From NCBI RefSeq assembly GCF_050436995.1, contig NC_134747.1:9989501-10053500 (forward strand): a stretch of 64,000 nt of DNA. The letters are read 5' to 3'. This document shows positions 22,374 to 35,676 of the stretch, one piece after another. Origin of the DNA: Anticarsia gemmatalis. Taxonomy: Eukaryota > Arthropoda > Insecta > Lepidoptera > Erebidae. The translations under genes were made by a program, and so were the position numbers. The notes beneath the pieces were generated by a model, which saw only the letters and a list, made by a program, of their open reading frames with translations, had not been told where the DNA came from and ran no database searches. Every line of letters begins with the position of its first letter. The first letter of the stretch is position 1.

Positions 22374-25300
22374 TCAACCCATGTACTGGTAAGAGGCAGG
22401 CGAGAGGTGAGGCGCCGGCGACAAGCCAGGTCCCGACGCTGCTCCAATAGTCGCCAAATGACACGCACGACACATTAACTTTCCTGTAACAATGTATTAA
22501 ACTTTTGTTATTGTATTCATGATTTACATATCTACCAGCATGTACCTAAAAATCTATAAAAAAAATTAGAAATAGAAGCTTGGCTTTGAAACGTCATGTT
22601 TTACTTCTACTGGATGAAACCTCTATTAAGGTTGAATGGAGTTGTAAGATAATGAACTAATATTTACCAGCTAGGGGGTAACAGCGCTTGTCAGGCTCAT
22701 CAGTCAGTTGCATCCCGCACACACAGCACATGTAACAGTCTACATGGAAGTCCCGGTCCATAGAGACAACTCTGACTGTTTCATCTGTTCCTTCAACAGG
22801 CGTTATACCTGTAATCATAACATACAATATTGTTTCATCATGGACGAAATATTGCATTGGCTATTTTAAGTGCTTAAACTTAAATAATAACATTACAATT
22901 CAATGTACATATATTATGTATGTCTTGATACTTAACACTATCTTATCTATAAATATTTATGTACTCCTACATCTAAAGATATGAATAAAATGCATTGATA
23001 GTTTATATACATTCTAGAAACACTAAAATCATCACATCAATAATGTTTTGTTTTACTGATTACAATTTAAAGTAGGTACTAACAGTTATCACTTTTGTGC
23101 TAGAATGTGGGTGACTTATGTAACTAACATTCTGCTGTTGCTTTACATGTTTTTGAATGTATTATGCTTTTCAATTAAGGTTAATTTCCCAAGTTAAACT
23201 ACAGTGTTACTAATCATGTTTATTCTGATTGAACTAAAGTGTCAAATATTGGATTTACCTTTTCCACAGCTAGCACACTTAGGTGCAAACATACGATGAT
23301 AGTCATTGACACAATATATCTTGTTATCAACATCCACTGTAAAGGGCACTCCATCCAGACATTCATTACACACACAACAGCGGAAGCAACCTGGATGATA
23401 AGACTTGCCCATAGCTTGCAAAATCTGTAAGAATACAAACAAACAATATAATACTAATAAAATCAGCCCTCTTTATAACATATTAAGAACTTGAAGTGCT
23501 TCATAAATAACTTGTAGGGATTTATAGACTTATTATCTAATAGATAATGAGAATCTATAAGACTCGACTTACCATTTCCATAATAAGGTGTCCACATATT
23601 GCACACTTTTCAGCTGTTTGTTGGAATCCTGAGTACTAAAAATATATCATAGTTTAAGAATATTTCTTTTCATAATCCCAAATCTTAAACACAATTTGTT
23701 GTGATAAAAGTAAACATACCAAGTAGTCTTCTTCACAGTAGACTTTTCCATGCACATTGTAGAAAGCTTTGCCTCTTAGTGCACGTCCACATGAGCAACA
23801 GATAAAACAGTTGGTGTGATAAAGATTGCCCATTGCCTGACAAGCCTGGCCTGCACCAGTCACACCTGCACCGCATGTGTGACAAATGCCTGACAACAAC
23901 ATGTACACAACTCAGTATTATTACAAAATTATTGTTTTTATAGTTAATGTGTTAGTTACAATGTTATTTATTGTACTACATATCATTTTTAATGTTTGAC
24001 TATCAACTTGGCACAAACAATGGGATTTTTTTATATGAAATTATATAATGTGACTAATTATATTGGTGTTAGAGAAACTTAGTTTCGCATTAAATTAAAT
24101 TAATATATTTAAGCAAATTTATTAATTACAGAGAAAGTTTAAACCTTATTTTTATAATGTTTTCATAATGAATTGTAATTTATTCATTGTTTGGGTGTTT
24201 TGTATTTTGATATTATAGTTAATAAAGTTTTTGTAAGAGGTTTATTAAAACTTACCAAAATATTCACCCTCCTCATCTTGTCTTTCCATTTCCTCTTCAA
24301 GCTGCCTTGTGAGCTCTTCTATTTTCCTCTGAGCTTCACTGGGGCCTGGAGGGCGCGGTGGAGTAATACTGTATGGCAGTAGACTCTTGCCTCTACCACC
24401 GGAGCCCCTAGAGCCCCCTGATACTTGAGACACAGAACTGGGAGTAGGACTAGGTGCTGGAGACTGAGCAGGAGAACATAAAGATGTCAGACCAGATACT
24501 AAATTTCTTGAGCCAATTGAGTCCGAAGTAATAGACACATTGTCTCGGCTAGCTGCAGCCACAGCAGCTGCTGGAGACCCTCCTGTCATGCACACATAAT
24601 CTGATCCATTTGTATCTTCAACTATTTGCATTCTATTAACTGTCACAGGTTTGGCAGTGTATCCTCCATTAACCATAGGTTTATCTTTGCCAATGCTGTT
24701 GGAAATGTTAGGTTTAGGGTGGAAAAACTTAGGACTTGCTGTAGCTGTCTGTACCTCAGTGGCAATGTTTGCTTTAGGTCTCTGAGCACTGGGTGCTATT
24801 GATGCATATATTGCAGTGGAAGGTATAGTGACAATTTTATCATCAAAACTAATAGTGTTATCATTGTTTAGAAGTGCACTGACATCTGTGTATTTTGGGG
24901 GAGCAGACTTCATGATTGTGTAGTCACTACTGGGGTTGTCCTGCGAAGTATTGTAAGGTGGTGGAGGTGGAGCTTTGTCTACTTTAATTTTCTCACTGGT
25001 TAACATTTGTGACATGTTCCTGGACACACTAGTATTAGGGACTTGTGGACCTGGAACTGAGCCTTGTTGTATAAATCTCTGGTCATGGTTTGTTTGGGGC
25101 TTAAATTCACTTTTCTTATCATTATCTGAACACAACATGTTTTCATACACTAAGGGACTAAGTTTATTCTTGGAATTAACTGGCACTTGTGGTTGAGCTT
25201 TACTGTAACGTGTGTCGTAGTATCCGTCGGACACAGGGGGTGGCGGCGCCTGCTGGTACAGCTGGTGGTAGTATGGCGGCTGCGGTGAGCGTTGTTCTCC

Positions 25301-25750
25301 GTAATAATCTATGTTTTCATATACTGGGGGCGGATATTGTGCATTAGGAATTGCTGGGATCTCGTACAAGTCGTCTGTTTGATAGCTGAGTGACCTTTGC
25401 GATATGGAATCAATGGAGCGCGTAGGGCTCGAGGGCAAAGCTGCAGTGTTTATATCGCGTTTATTGATCGACGCAATAGTTTCTACCCGCTTAGGTGTCG
25501 CAAACTTTGAAGCAGCTATGACATTAGATCGCTCATAAAAACTGTAATCCTGACGATTGTTTTGGCTATTATCCAGTACAAAGCTCTCTATTGCGCCTAC
25601 CGGACGAGTTTTGGCGAGAGAACTTGTATTCGATGTTACAGCGCCGTGCGCTTGCTCAGTAACATCTTCAACTTTGTTGGAGATTTTCAAATCTTGCAGC
25701 CCAATTATACACCGTTGTTCGTCTGTGTTATTTCTTCTTGAAGAATCCAT
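22374..25750 (-). CDS. jub: Ajuba/LIMD1/WTIP-type LIM protein
   Basis: Six exons in continuous phase, 24256-25750, 23720-23889, 23573-23635, 23259-23424, 22668-22808 and 22374-22483, total 2145 nt for 714 residues. The first exon holds a long, low-complexity N-terminal half rich in Pro, Ser, Tyr and Asn (APPPPPYN, QQAPPPPVSDGYY). It ends in a Pro-rich then Glu-rich stretch (SITPPRPPGPSEAQRKIEEL) that is typical of Ajuba proteins. Three C-terminal LIM domains follow: CHTCGAGVTGAG to YCEEDYL, CAICGHLIM to YCVNDYH, and CASCGKGITPVEG to CRACHL, with their zinc-binding Cys/His in place. Ajuba proteins act at adherens junctions and restrain Warts/LATS in the Hippo pathway. The start is MDSSRR; an in-frame ATG six codons upstream (25768) is possible. 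It is divergent from the RPB2 gene. Confidence 0.95.
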
Positions 25751-26692
25751 AATATTATATAAATGCAACGGTTAAAAATAAAATAAACGGCAGTCCAACG
25801 CACTTCAACCCGAATGAATCATCTCAATAATCGTCAAATTGAACTCTCAAACAAAACATGTACTAGGGATGATCTTGATCTAACGATCGATCAAAGAATC
25901 GAAGATCTTTGTATGTACCTACCTCTAGTTGAATACTATCTAGTGTCGTTGGCATAGTTACTATTTACTAATTGACCATATTTATAAGTTCCCACGCCCA
26001 CATTAGCTTAGTGGGTCCTTAGACGTTTTGTTTGGTATTAGCTAGCCTAGCCACACATTTTATGTGGACTCCAACTAGCAAAAAAAAAATATCTGTTCAT
26101 TATTCAATATGCAATCTATTATTTCTCATGAGGACGCACGTAAAGATTCAGAAGAAATTATTCTGAATGTTTATTAAAAACATTCGAGTAAGACTCCAAT
26201 TATTGATGTTTATTCATTTGTATTGTATTTATAAGAATTAGTTAGTCCCCATTACATTATAGTCTAGAAAATTAATGAATATGAAGCTTGATAATACCTA
26301 TGAGTTAAAAAAGGAAAAATAATAATTTTACCTGTTAGATCCACTTAGCGGTTCGATGTGGCTCTGAATATACTATTATTAAAATTTAAAAGAGTGATTT
26401 TATTCTGTACAAATATTTTAAATCAGCGTATAATAAGCAACAATAAAATAATCATTTCAGTAAATAAAATTGTAGTCGAATATGATTTTTTAGTAGTTCT
26501 TTTTAGTCGAAACACAAGACACTTTACTCATATACCGCGCCATTTTGTATGTATTTGATCTGTCAAATGTTCTCGATAACTTGCGACTAAACGACGTGTG
26601 CTTGGATCTAATTCTATAAAATTAGAAGTATACACTCTTTATAGTTATTTTATGTTTATTTGAGGAGAACACACTTGTTCTCCTCTTTCATC
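25751..26692. promoter_or_regulatory. shared upstream region of jub and the RPB2 gene
   Basis: About 940 bp separate two divergent start codons, so both promoters must lie here unless distal exons exist. I saw no clear TATA box or binding site that I would defend. A TCGATC-type cluster near 25880-25900 (GATCTAACGATCGATC) is the only notable word. Confidence 0.5.
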
Positions 26693-29600
26693 ATGTACGA
26701 CGCAGAAGATGATCAATATGAGGAAATTGATGTGGAAGAAATCTCCTCGGAGCTGTGGCAGGAGGCTTGTTGGATTGTTATCAACGCTTATTTTGATGAA
26801 AAAGGTCTAGTACGCCAGCAACTGGACAGTTTTGATGAATTTATTCAAATGTCTGTCCAGCGTATTGTGGAAGACTCTCCTCCAATAGAATTGCAAGCAG
26901 AAGCTCAGCACTCATCAGGTGAAATCGAAACTCCACCGAGGTATCTTCTGAAGTTTGATCAGATCTACTTATCAAAACCGACCCATTGGGAGAAAGACGG
27001 TGCACCATCGCCCATGATGCCTAATGAAGCACGTCTTCGTAATTTGACGTACTCTGCACCACTTTATGTGGACATTACTAAAACTATTGTAAAAGAACAT
27101 GAAGACCCAATTGAAACACAACATCAAAAAACTTTCATTGGAAAAATTCCTATTATGTTGAGATCAACCTACTGCCTTCTTAACAACTTGACTGACAGAG
27201 ATCTGTCTGAATTAAATGAGTGTCCACTTGATCCTGGTGGTTACTTTATTATCAATGGATCTGAAAAAGTATTGATTGCTCAAGAGAAAATGGCTACAAA
27301 TACTGTATATGTGTTCAGTATGAAAGATGGTAAATTTGCCTATAAAACTGAAATTAGATCTTGCCTTGAGCATAGTTCTAGGCCTACTTCAACTTTGTGG
27401 GTCAACATGATGGCCCGAGGAGGGCAAAACATAAAAAAATCCGCCATTGGACAAAGAATAATAGCAATTGTTCCATACATTAAACAAGAAATCCCAATTA
27501 TGATTGTGTTTAGAGCTCTTGGTTTTGTAGCTGACAGAGATATCTTAGAGCATATCATCTATGACTTTGATGATCCTGAAATGATGGAAATGGTCAAGCC
27601 CTCTCTAGATGAGGCTTTTGTCATTCAAGAACAGAATGTGGCCCTCAATTTTATTGGTGCTCGTGGTGCACGTCCTGGAGTCACAAAAGAAAAACGTATT
27701 AAATATGCTAAAGAAATTTTGCAAAAAGAAATGTTGCCTCATGTTGGTGTCTCAGACTTCTGTGAAACAAAGAAAGCTTACTTCCTGGGTTACATGGTTC
27801 ATAGACTGCTTTTAGCTGCTTTGGGACGTCGTGAATTAGATGACAGAGATCACTATGGAAATAAACGTTTGGATCTGGCTGGGCCACTTCTTGCATTTTT
27901 GTTTAGAGGTTTATTTAAAAATCTTCTTAAAGAAGTCAGAATGTATGCTCAGAAGTTTATTGATAGAGGAAAGGACTTTAATTTGGAATTGGCTATTAAA
28001 ACGAAAATAATTACTGATGGTTTAAGATACTCCCTTGCCACTGGAAACTGGGGTGATCAAAAGAAAGCTCATCAAGCTAGAGCTGGTGTATCTCAAGTGT
28101 TGAATAGATTGACATTTGCCTCCACTCTGTCACATTTACGACGTGTCAACTCGCCTATTGGGCGTGATGGTAAATTAGCTAAACCCCGCCAGTTGCATAA
28201 TACTCTGTGGGGTATGATTTGTCCTGCAGAAACTCCTGAGGGTGCTGCTGTAGGTTTGGTCAAAAATTTGGCGTTAATGGCTTACATCTCTGTTGGTAGT
28301 CAACCTTCACCAATTCTTGAGTTCTTGGAAGAGTGGTCCATGGAAAACTTGGAAGAAATTGCGCCTTCAGCTATAGCTGATGCTACTAAGATATTCGTAA
28401 ATGGATGTTGGGTAGGTATCCACAGAGATCCTGAACAATTGATGGCTACCTTGAGGAAACTGAGACGTCAAATGGATATTATAGTATCTGAAGTAAGTAT
28501 GATCCGTGATATTAGAGATCGAGAAATACGGATATACACTGACGCAGGAAGGATCTGTCGTCCTTTGTTGATTGTTGAAAATGGAGCATTACTACTAAAG
28601 AAAAAACACATAGATGACCTAAAAGAGAGAGATTTTAATAACTATGGATGGCAGAATTTAGTAGCAAGTGGTGTTGTTGAATATATTGACACTCTTGAAG
28701 AGGAAACAGTAATGATTGCTATGAGTCCTGATGATCTGGCTCAAATTAAAGAATATGCTTACTGTACAACATATACTCATTGTGAAATTCACCCTGCCAT
28801 GATACTGGGTGTTTGTGCCTCCATTATCCCATTCCCTGATCACAATCAGAGTCCCAGGAATACTTATCAAAGTGCTATGGGTAAACAAGCTATGGGTGTA
28901 TATATCACCAACTTCCATGTGAGAATGGATACTCTGGCTCATGTATTATACTACCCTCATAAACCATTGGTTACAACAAGATCAATGGAATATTTAAGAT
29001 TCAGAGAATTGCCAGCTGGTATTAATTCAATAGTTGCCATCCTTTGTTACACTGGATATAATCAAGAAGACAGTGTTATTTTGAATGCTTCTGCTGTAGA
29101 GAGAGGATTCTTTAGATCTGTGTTCTATCGATCATATAAAGACTCGGAATCTAAAAGGATTGGGGACCAAGAAGAGCAGTTTGAAAAACCTACTAGACAA
29201 ACATGTCAAGGCATGAGAAATGCTTTGTATGACAAACTCGATGAAGATGGTATTATTGCTCCTGGTATAAGAGTGTCTGGTGACGATGTTGTTATTGGAA
29301 AAACCATTACTTTACCTGAAAACGACGACGAATTGGAGGGCACAACAAAACGCTACACAAAGCGTGATGCATCTACGTTTTTACGTAACAGTGAAACGGG
29401 TATTGTTGACCAGGTAATGTTAACATTAAATAGCGAGGGATATAAGTTCTGCAAAATTCGTGTGCGCTCAGTTCGTATTCCACAAATTGGAGATAAGTTT
29501 GCTTCACGTCACGGCCAAAAAGGAACTTGTGGAATTCAGTATCGTCAAGAGGACATGCCATTTACATGTGAGGGTCTTACTCCTGATATTATTATTAATC

Positions 29601-30223
29601 CGCACGCTATCCCTTCGCGTATGACAATTGGTCACTTGATTGAATGCATTCAGGGAAAGGTCTCATCTAACAAAGGAGAAATCGGTGATGCTACACCATT
29701 TAACGATGCTGTCAATGTGCAGAAAATTTCTTCCTTGTTACAAGAGTATGGTTATCATCTTCGTGGCAATGAAGTTATGTATAATGGGCACACAGGTCGA
29801 AAAATAAATGCTCAAGTATTCTTGGGCCCTACCTATTATCAACGTCTTAAGCACATGGTCGACGACAAAATTCACTCAAGGGCTAGAGGACCAGTACAAA
29901 TCTTGGTGAGACAACCTATGGAGGGTAGGGCTAGAGATGGAGGACTCCGTTTCGGTGAAATGGAACGTGATTGTCAAATAGCACACGGCGCCGCTCAATT
30001 CTTGCGTGAACGTCTCTTTGAAGTGTCCGATCCTTATCGCATACATGTATGCAATTTCTGTGGTTTGATTGCTATTGCAAATTTGAGAAATAACACATTT
30101 GAATGTAAAGGTTGCAAAAATAAGACCCAAATATCACAAGTGCGTTTGCCGTATGCTGCCAAGTTGTTATTCCAGGAACTGATGTCAATGAATATTGCTC
30201 CAAGATTGATGGTCGTGAACTAA
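26693..30223 (+). CDS. RpII140: RNA polymerase II second-largest subunit (RPB2)
   Basis: An intronless 1176-codon frame, the usual length for insect RPB2. The start MYDAEDDQYEE is chosen because the upstream extension has no ATG. RPB2 with RPB1 forms the catalytic core of nuclear RNA polymerase II. Recognisable elements in order are the protrusion and lobe (SKPTHWEKDG), the fork region (RVNSPIGRDGKLAKPRQLHN, then CPAETPEG), the hybrid-binding block (GDKFASRHGQKGTCG, IINPHAIPSRMTIGHLIE) and the C-terminal zinc-binding module (CNFCGL ... CKGCKNKT). No break or missing motif was seen. An AATAAA at 30315-30320 is the likely poly(A) signal. The C-terminus is MSMNIAPRLMVVN. Confidence 0.98.
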   Translation: MYDAEDDQYEEIDVEEISSELWQEACWIVINAYFDEKGLVRQQLDSFDEFIQMSVQRIVEDSPPIELQAEAQHSSGEIETPPRYLLKFDQIYLSKPTHWEKDGAPSPMMPNEARLRNLTYSAPLYVDITKTIVKEHEDPIETQHQKTFIGKIPIMLRSTYCLLNNLTDRDLSELNECPLDPGGYFIINGSEKVLIAQEKMATNTVYVFSMKDGKFAYKTEIRSCLEHSSRPTSTLWVNMMARGGQNIKKSAIGQRIIAIVPYIKQEIPIMIVFRALGFVADRDILEHIIYDFDDPEMMEMVKPSLDEAFVIQEQNVALNFIGARGARPGVTKEKRIKYAKEILQKEMLPHVGVSDFCETKKAYFLGYMVHRLLLAALGRRELDDRDHYGNKRLDLAGPLLAFLFRGLFKNLLKEVRMYAQKFIDRGKDFNLELAIKTKIITDGLRYSLATGNWGDQKKAHQARAGVSQVLNRLTFASTLSHLRRVNSPIGRDGKLAKPRQLHNTLWGMICPAETPEGAAVGLVKNLALMAYISVGSQPSPILEFLEEWSMENLEEIAPSAIADATKIFVNGCWVGIHRDPEQLMATLRKLRRQMDIIVSEVSMIRDIRDREIRIYTDAGRICRPLLIVENGALLLKKKHIDDLKERDFNNYGWQNLVASGVVEYIDTLEEETVMIAMSPDDLAQIKEYAYCTTYTHCEIHPAMILGVCASIIPFPDHNQSPRNTYQSAMGKQAMGVYITNFHVRMDTLAHVLYYPHKPLVTTRSMEYLRFRELPAGINSIVAILCYTGYNQEDSVILNASAVERGFFRSVFYRSYKDSESKRIGDQEEQFEKPTRQTCQGMRNALYDKLDEDGIIAPGIRVSGDDVVIGKTITLPENDDELEGTTKRYTKRDASTFLRNSETGIVDQVMLTLNSEGYKFCKIRVRSVRIPQIGDKFASRHGQKGTCGIQYRQEDMPFTCEGLTPDIIINPHAIPSRMTIGHLIECIQGKVSSNKGEIGDATPFNDAVNVQKISSLLQEYGYHLRGNEVMYNGHTGRKINAQVFLGPTYYQRLKHMVDDKIHSRARGPVQILVRQPMEGRARDGGLRFGEMERDCQIAHGAAQFLRERLFEVSDPYRIHVCNFCGLIAIANLRNNTFECKGCKNKTQISQVRLPYAAKLLFQELMSMNIAPRLMVVN

Positions 30224-31596
30224 GAATAATTATAAGATTGTTTTGAAAGTATCGCAAAATGTTAACATTAGTTAGTAATAATAACTCTATGATTTGTATC
30301 TGTCAAGGAAAAAGAATAAAAAATAATTAAAACATTTCATGATTTTTATTATCACAAATCGACAACATTAAATGCAGCTTAAACACAACAACCATAATAC
30401 AAAAGTGTACAATATAATTGTATTATCTTACTTGAATAATTTAATTATGTAATATCAAATGCAATAATTAAAGTTTATTAAATTGAGGTATAATTTAAAA
30501 ATAAACTTAGGTTTATTCAATGGAATACAAAAAAATATTTAAGACTATGGTGTGCAGTCAAAATCTATAGCTTATTATAGTTGATAATATAATAATTTAT
30601 TTTTAAAACGACAAGATTGCACATTTTGTAAACTTAAACAATAGTTTAAGTTACATGTAATTACATCTATAATAAATAAATTAGACCTTATAGTTGTCTG
30701 GTAACTTCTGTATAAAAATTCCGAGTAAAATATATAACTGTATAAACATCTGTTAATACATTTAATAGAGAACAGTAAAATCTATATAGCAAACAAAACA
30801 ACAAGACTAATGAGCTTCAAACAGGTATAGAATATTCAAGATAAATAACTATACTTTCTCCATAATTTAAAATAAGAGAGCGTTTATCGTTACAGTCTAG
30901 AAATGCACAAATGAAATTATGTTTAAGTACAAAGTACAATTTCAGAGTTTTGTGCGCATTATAGATAAAGTGCAAGATATGCTAAAAATCATCAAGTATA
31001 TTTAACAATGACGCATTAATTTAAACGTAACATCAAATAAGTACATACTGTATTCGAAAGATTCTGCCAATTTTAGAAATAAAGTATGTAGGTATTGTAG
31101 GTTGATATTTCAAACTGGATTACAAAATGCACCATGGTTATTCTTAAATTATAACTATTTTACTGTACAACTTACGTATCTATCGTCGATGTATAGAGTT
31201 GCATCCCATATGCAGTAAATCATCATTAATTCAATATAAATAATTACGTTATATGGACGTTAACGGCAGTAAGTATTTAAAGCGATGTAGTACTGGGTAA
31301 AATCTTGTACTTTCTCCCTTATTGATAGTTCGTATTTATTTGTAACAATACATGCAGATAGATCATTGAACTCTCGAATAAACTATGAATCATTTATCAA
31401 AAACTTACGTAAAATAATCGTCACTGGTTGTTATAACAAGTACTCGTTCGCAATGACTAAGCTAATTACCAAGCCCCAGACTTAATTCTGTAAGGTAAGC
31501 TTATGATGATTCTAGTATATAGAAATAGCAGTTTTAACTGTGGCTCTGTTTCACTTTACAAAGATGTGATGTAGTTACATACGAAGACCGCGGTGT
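30224..31596. other. tail-to-tail 3' untranslated regions of RPB2 and Piezo
   Basis: AT-rich DNA without coding potential. A plus-strand AATAAA (30315-30320) and a minus-strand AATAAA (30345-30350) are only about 25 bp apart. If the latter is used, Piezo has a 3' untranslated region of about 1.25 kb. Confidence 0.55.
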
Positions 31597-34500
31597 TCAG
31601 CGTGACGGCGGCAGTGCCCGGTGTTGGTCTTCGTTGTCGTCCTCTTTCGGACGACTCCATTTTATCATAGTCTCCGGCGAGCGGTAGAGGAACACTAATT
31701 TAGCAAACAGATCTTCCTCTAAAGCAAGCTCTAGAGCTTCGCGTACCTGCAAGGAATATAGTCGGATAAGTAAAGATACATCGTAGTTGTTAGGCTCAAA
31801 TCATGGAGTAACAAATTACAATTCGTACAATACAAATAAAATTAATTTAGATCCGGAATCAGATTGCTTTTTTTATTAATTCATATAAAAAATATAATGA
31901 TTTGATAAGTATAGTATAATTTACCAAGTAGATGTCAAGGCAGAGTTGCAGGACTCTATCGACATTAGGCAGGTCATCGAACATAATCTTAGTGTAGATG
32001 CCCGAGAAGAAGCCTCGCAGTACTCGCGACGCCAAGAACACAAACGTTGTGTATAATCCAATGATACTGTTGAACAAACGTATTATATTACTTACACACA
32101 AGTAGTCAAATAAAAAAGTCGACAAGTATGTTCTGGGCACAACTCAGAAATGAAACAAGCATAGGTAGAAATGGCACTTACCCACTACCCGATATAAAGT
32201 TAAGAGTCTCGGGGAACAACTTATCGTTGAAAGTGTACATCACTAGCATATTGCAGTTGTTGAGCGGCACCGACAACAGCGGGTCCTGTAATTCAACCAA
32301 TATTTGTTATTACATACATTCATACTCACAAAAAATTACGCCTTTTTCCCATGGCAGTACGCAGGGTCTATCAGAGGTATTATAAACTTACCCGCTGCGA
32401 ACAAGATTCCCTGACACGCCAGTACATATTATCGCCATCTGCCTCCAAGCGCAGTTGTACGTCACGGTACAAGCGAGCGTCCTCACCTAAGATATTAAAT
32501 CAAATAATTTATTTATATAGGTCAAATGCTGACACTTATGATAGTCAATGATACAGAGAGTGATATTATAACACTAAGCTTAGTTTATTTATCAATAAAT
32601 CTCAATTATTTTTGTATCATTACGCGCGAAGCTTTGTTATAAATATGATATTATAATATATCTTACTTTCATTATCCGGAACCTGAGGCATCAGTTGATA
32701 AGCTGGCTTCGACGTACCCTTGTTGAACACTTTTACAAATTTAGGGAATAATGTTTTCACGTTCAACCTACAAAGAAAAAAAAAGATATAACATCCATTT
32801 TTGTACGTGACAATTGCGGTCAAAAAAGTATAACTTTATCATCCCTTCAGAACCAGGTTTTCCTCACTAAGTCTCGTACATAATATATTCGGAGAAAAGG
32901 AACACAGCATAGTAGCAGTGGTTAACTTATAATCTTCTTCACATAATTGTATCTGTTGCGTTGACCATTCAAATAAATATGATGCATGTAGTAGAGATTA
33001 TAGCGAGTTCGTACCATATGTCCGGGTCGGCGTGTCCCGTGAGCAGGTTGAGCAGCGTGTCGCGCTCCGGGTTGCGCTTGTCGCCGATGTAGGCCTCCAG
33101 CGGCACCTCGCGGCTGTCCTCGATGGTGGGCGGGTTGGGCACCGCGTTCGTGGGGTGCGTGATCACGTACGTGAACTTCACCGCCAGGGTCGCGTCTGTT
33201 ACACACAAATGTATCATGTTATAGGGCTCTCATGTTAAGGGCAAATCTTTTTAATACTTATAGATACCGCTAAACCACTTTAGTGAAATTTGTCATGAAT
33301 AACAAAGAACCAAACAGATCGTAAACTAAGTGCACTCCGGGGACTGATCAACCAATTGAGCTATTGAAACGCAATAACCCTCACAGTTCCGCACCCAACT
33401 TTTTACGCGGATCTAATATAGTTCGCTGCGATCAATTTATTTGCTTCTATTTTTACAGCCGCAAGTTGACTGTTCAGACTGCCCACGTATTGTGTAATCG
33501 CGTTAAACCTACACTGGGAATAGTAAAAATTTATCGTAATGATATAATGTACTGACTCGAGCGCGCCTCCCTCTCGAGTCGCTGCAGCTCCGGCGGCGAG
33601 ATCTCCCACTTCATGGTGGAGTTGGGGTTGATGGTGACGACGGCCACGTCGTTGTACATGTAGTTGGACAGGAACGTCTGCGCGTTGCGGTCGCGCGCGT
33701 ACATGTTGCTCAGCTGCGTGTAGTCTTGCTCCGTGAAACTGTACATACGTGTTATATGTTACAATCATTTACTACAAAATCTAAATAAGATGCTAACAAG
33801 GACTTTTCGAAAATGAACAAGTATAGATTCAGTATTGAATATTGTTGCCTTGACCAAGTACCCATTTGAAATTATACATACTTATATATTTTTTTATCTA
33901 GCTTGTTTCTGTGTCCCACTACTGAGCAAAGACTTACATAATTATTAGGTTTTATTATGTCTGAATAAGTATCAACTTATTTATAAGGTAGAGTTCTGTC
34001 AGTTGTTTTTGTAAAATTGTGGCACTTCATCTATCGGATAGAATATCCGTCACCCGTCCCATATGCCGTGAAACTTCCTACTACTAGTATACTCATGATA
34101 TACTTACACATCAATATTGTGTGATTGCGCAGACATTTGGTACACAGGTAAGAACGGTCCGATGCGAATCTTCACAGTTACGTCGTTCGGCGGGTTTGGT
34201 TGACCGACCTGAAAGTTTAAATTACTTTTATAACTATTTTGTTAATGTGGATATTCCTTCTAAAAGATCGCTCACTTATCTAGCAGGGTCTTATATAAAA
34301 CGGGAAGTAAATTTATCCGATGGTCGGTATTTCAATTCGAATATTTCGGATTCGAACTCAAAATTTCTTGCATAGTATTTTTAACAAGTATTTCAAACAG
34401 CCATAGAATTTTATCTTCCACCGTCTTCGAAAAGCTACTGCTCGTGAGAAGAAACGGCAAAAACCAAACGCCTAGCTCTTAAAAAGGTATCGTCATTTCT

Positions 34501-35676
34501 TAATTACCGTGTTGCCGAACGCGAAGAAAACAAGCGGGAACCAGATGATGGCAATGACGAACGCGAGCACTGTCCCGCCCAACATGTACTTGGACATGCT
34601 CGACTTCTTGGCGCCGCGCGGCTGCGGGAACTCGTCCTCCACGTACCGAGAACACTACAAGTGGAAAATGGGTTAATATGCATTTTTACTCTGCATTAAG
34701 GTTATGACAAAGACAAGCGCCTTAGCCTGTTTGTTTTATGTGAAAGTTCTGTTCTCATATTTTCAAAACTAGAACAGAGAGTAGAGACTTTCGTAGTATA
34801 ACTTTCTTTTATCTTTGTTTATTATATAAAAAGACAACTCCCGCACTAACAATTGCTATTGTGTAGCGGAGACTTTTACTAACATACAAACAACGGACAC
34901 AAAGTACAACCAGTCCCGAAACAACTATGTGTGTATATACGGAATGGCTACAGAGGTCGTCAAAATTGTACGCATATCCTTTTGGGCGTATAAAAATGAA
35001 GGTTCTAAAAGTTAAAAAATAATACAATACCTTCAGTAAGAAGACGCTAGCAAATATGTCTTCCATCTTGAGCCAATCCATGAGTGTCATCGACGTGTCG
35101 GTCCATATCCAGTCCATGAGCGTTCGCAGCTCGAACAAGAACGGCACCGCCATGAATCTGATGACGCAATCAATTATATTATTAACTGTTAATCTGCTTC
35201 ATTTTCTAATTTACATATGTTTTTATATATAAAACTACTTCACTTGACTTTCTACGGTAATATTGGGATCGTAACAAATGTTGTCATATGGCTATTAAAA
35301 CTCGATCATATTTAATTAAAGAACATTTCAAACACTATAAATGCTTTTATTTTAATTAAAAAACGGATCTTCAACGTGATGACAATTTTAAAGGTTTCAA
35401 TAAGTATTTTATTACAATTTGAAGTTGTTTGTTATCCGAGTTTTTGACCGACTTACTATCGGTATAATCGGTATAATTACTATAAATGTTTGTTATAGTA
35501 TGGAGTATATATCTTACCCTCTAAAGCATATCATGTTGAGGAAATAGTAGGCCTTGCAGAGGAAGTTGCCGATGATTCGTCGCGGGTAGCCGCAGCGTAT
35601 CTGATACGCGGACAACAGCAGGTAGATGCACTTCACCATGTACCACATCGGCGGCGGCAGTAGCGCGTTGAATGTT
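31597..35676 (-). CDS. Piezo: Piezo C-terminal anchor, pore and cap exons
   Basis: Exons 35518-35676, 35031-35157, 34508-34654, 34108-34208, 33557-33738, 33015-33195, 32667-32767, 32392-32486, 32182-32285, 31925-32066 and 31597-31746. In order they encode the anchor helices (PPPMWYMVKCIYLLLSAYQI), the PF-E-W motif, the outer and inner pore helices, and the extracellular cap (IGPFLPVYQMSAQ to YVITHPTNAVPNPPTIED). After a second helix (FVFLASRVLRGFF) comes the cytoplasmic C-terminal domain (IMFDDLPNVDRVLQLC, ETMIKW). In the family these parts form the ion pathway and the gate. All key segments are present and in frame, so the channel should be functional. Confidence 0.95.

Noticed and set aside
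26660..26692. Eleven-codon N-terminal extension of RPB2
   Set aside because: It begins with TTG and is not needed; from the ATG at 26693 the protein has the usual 1176 residues.
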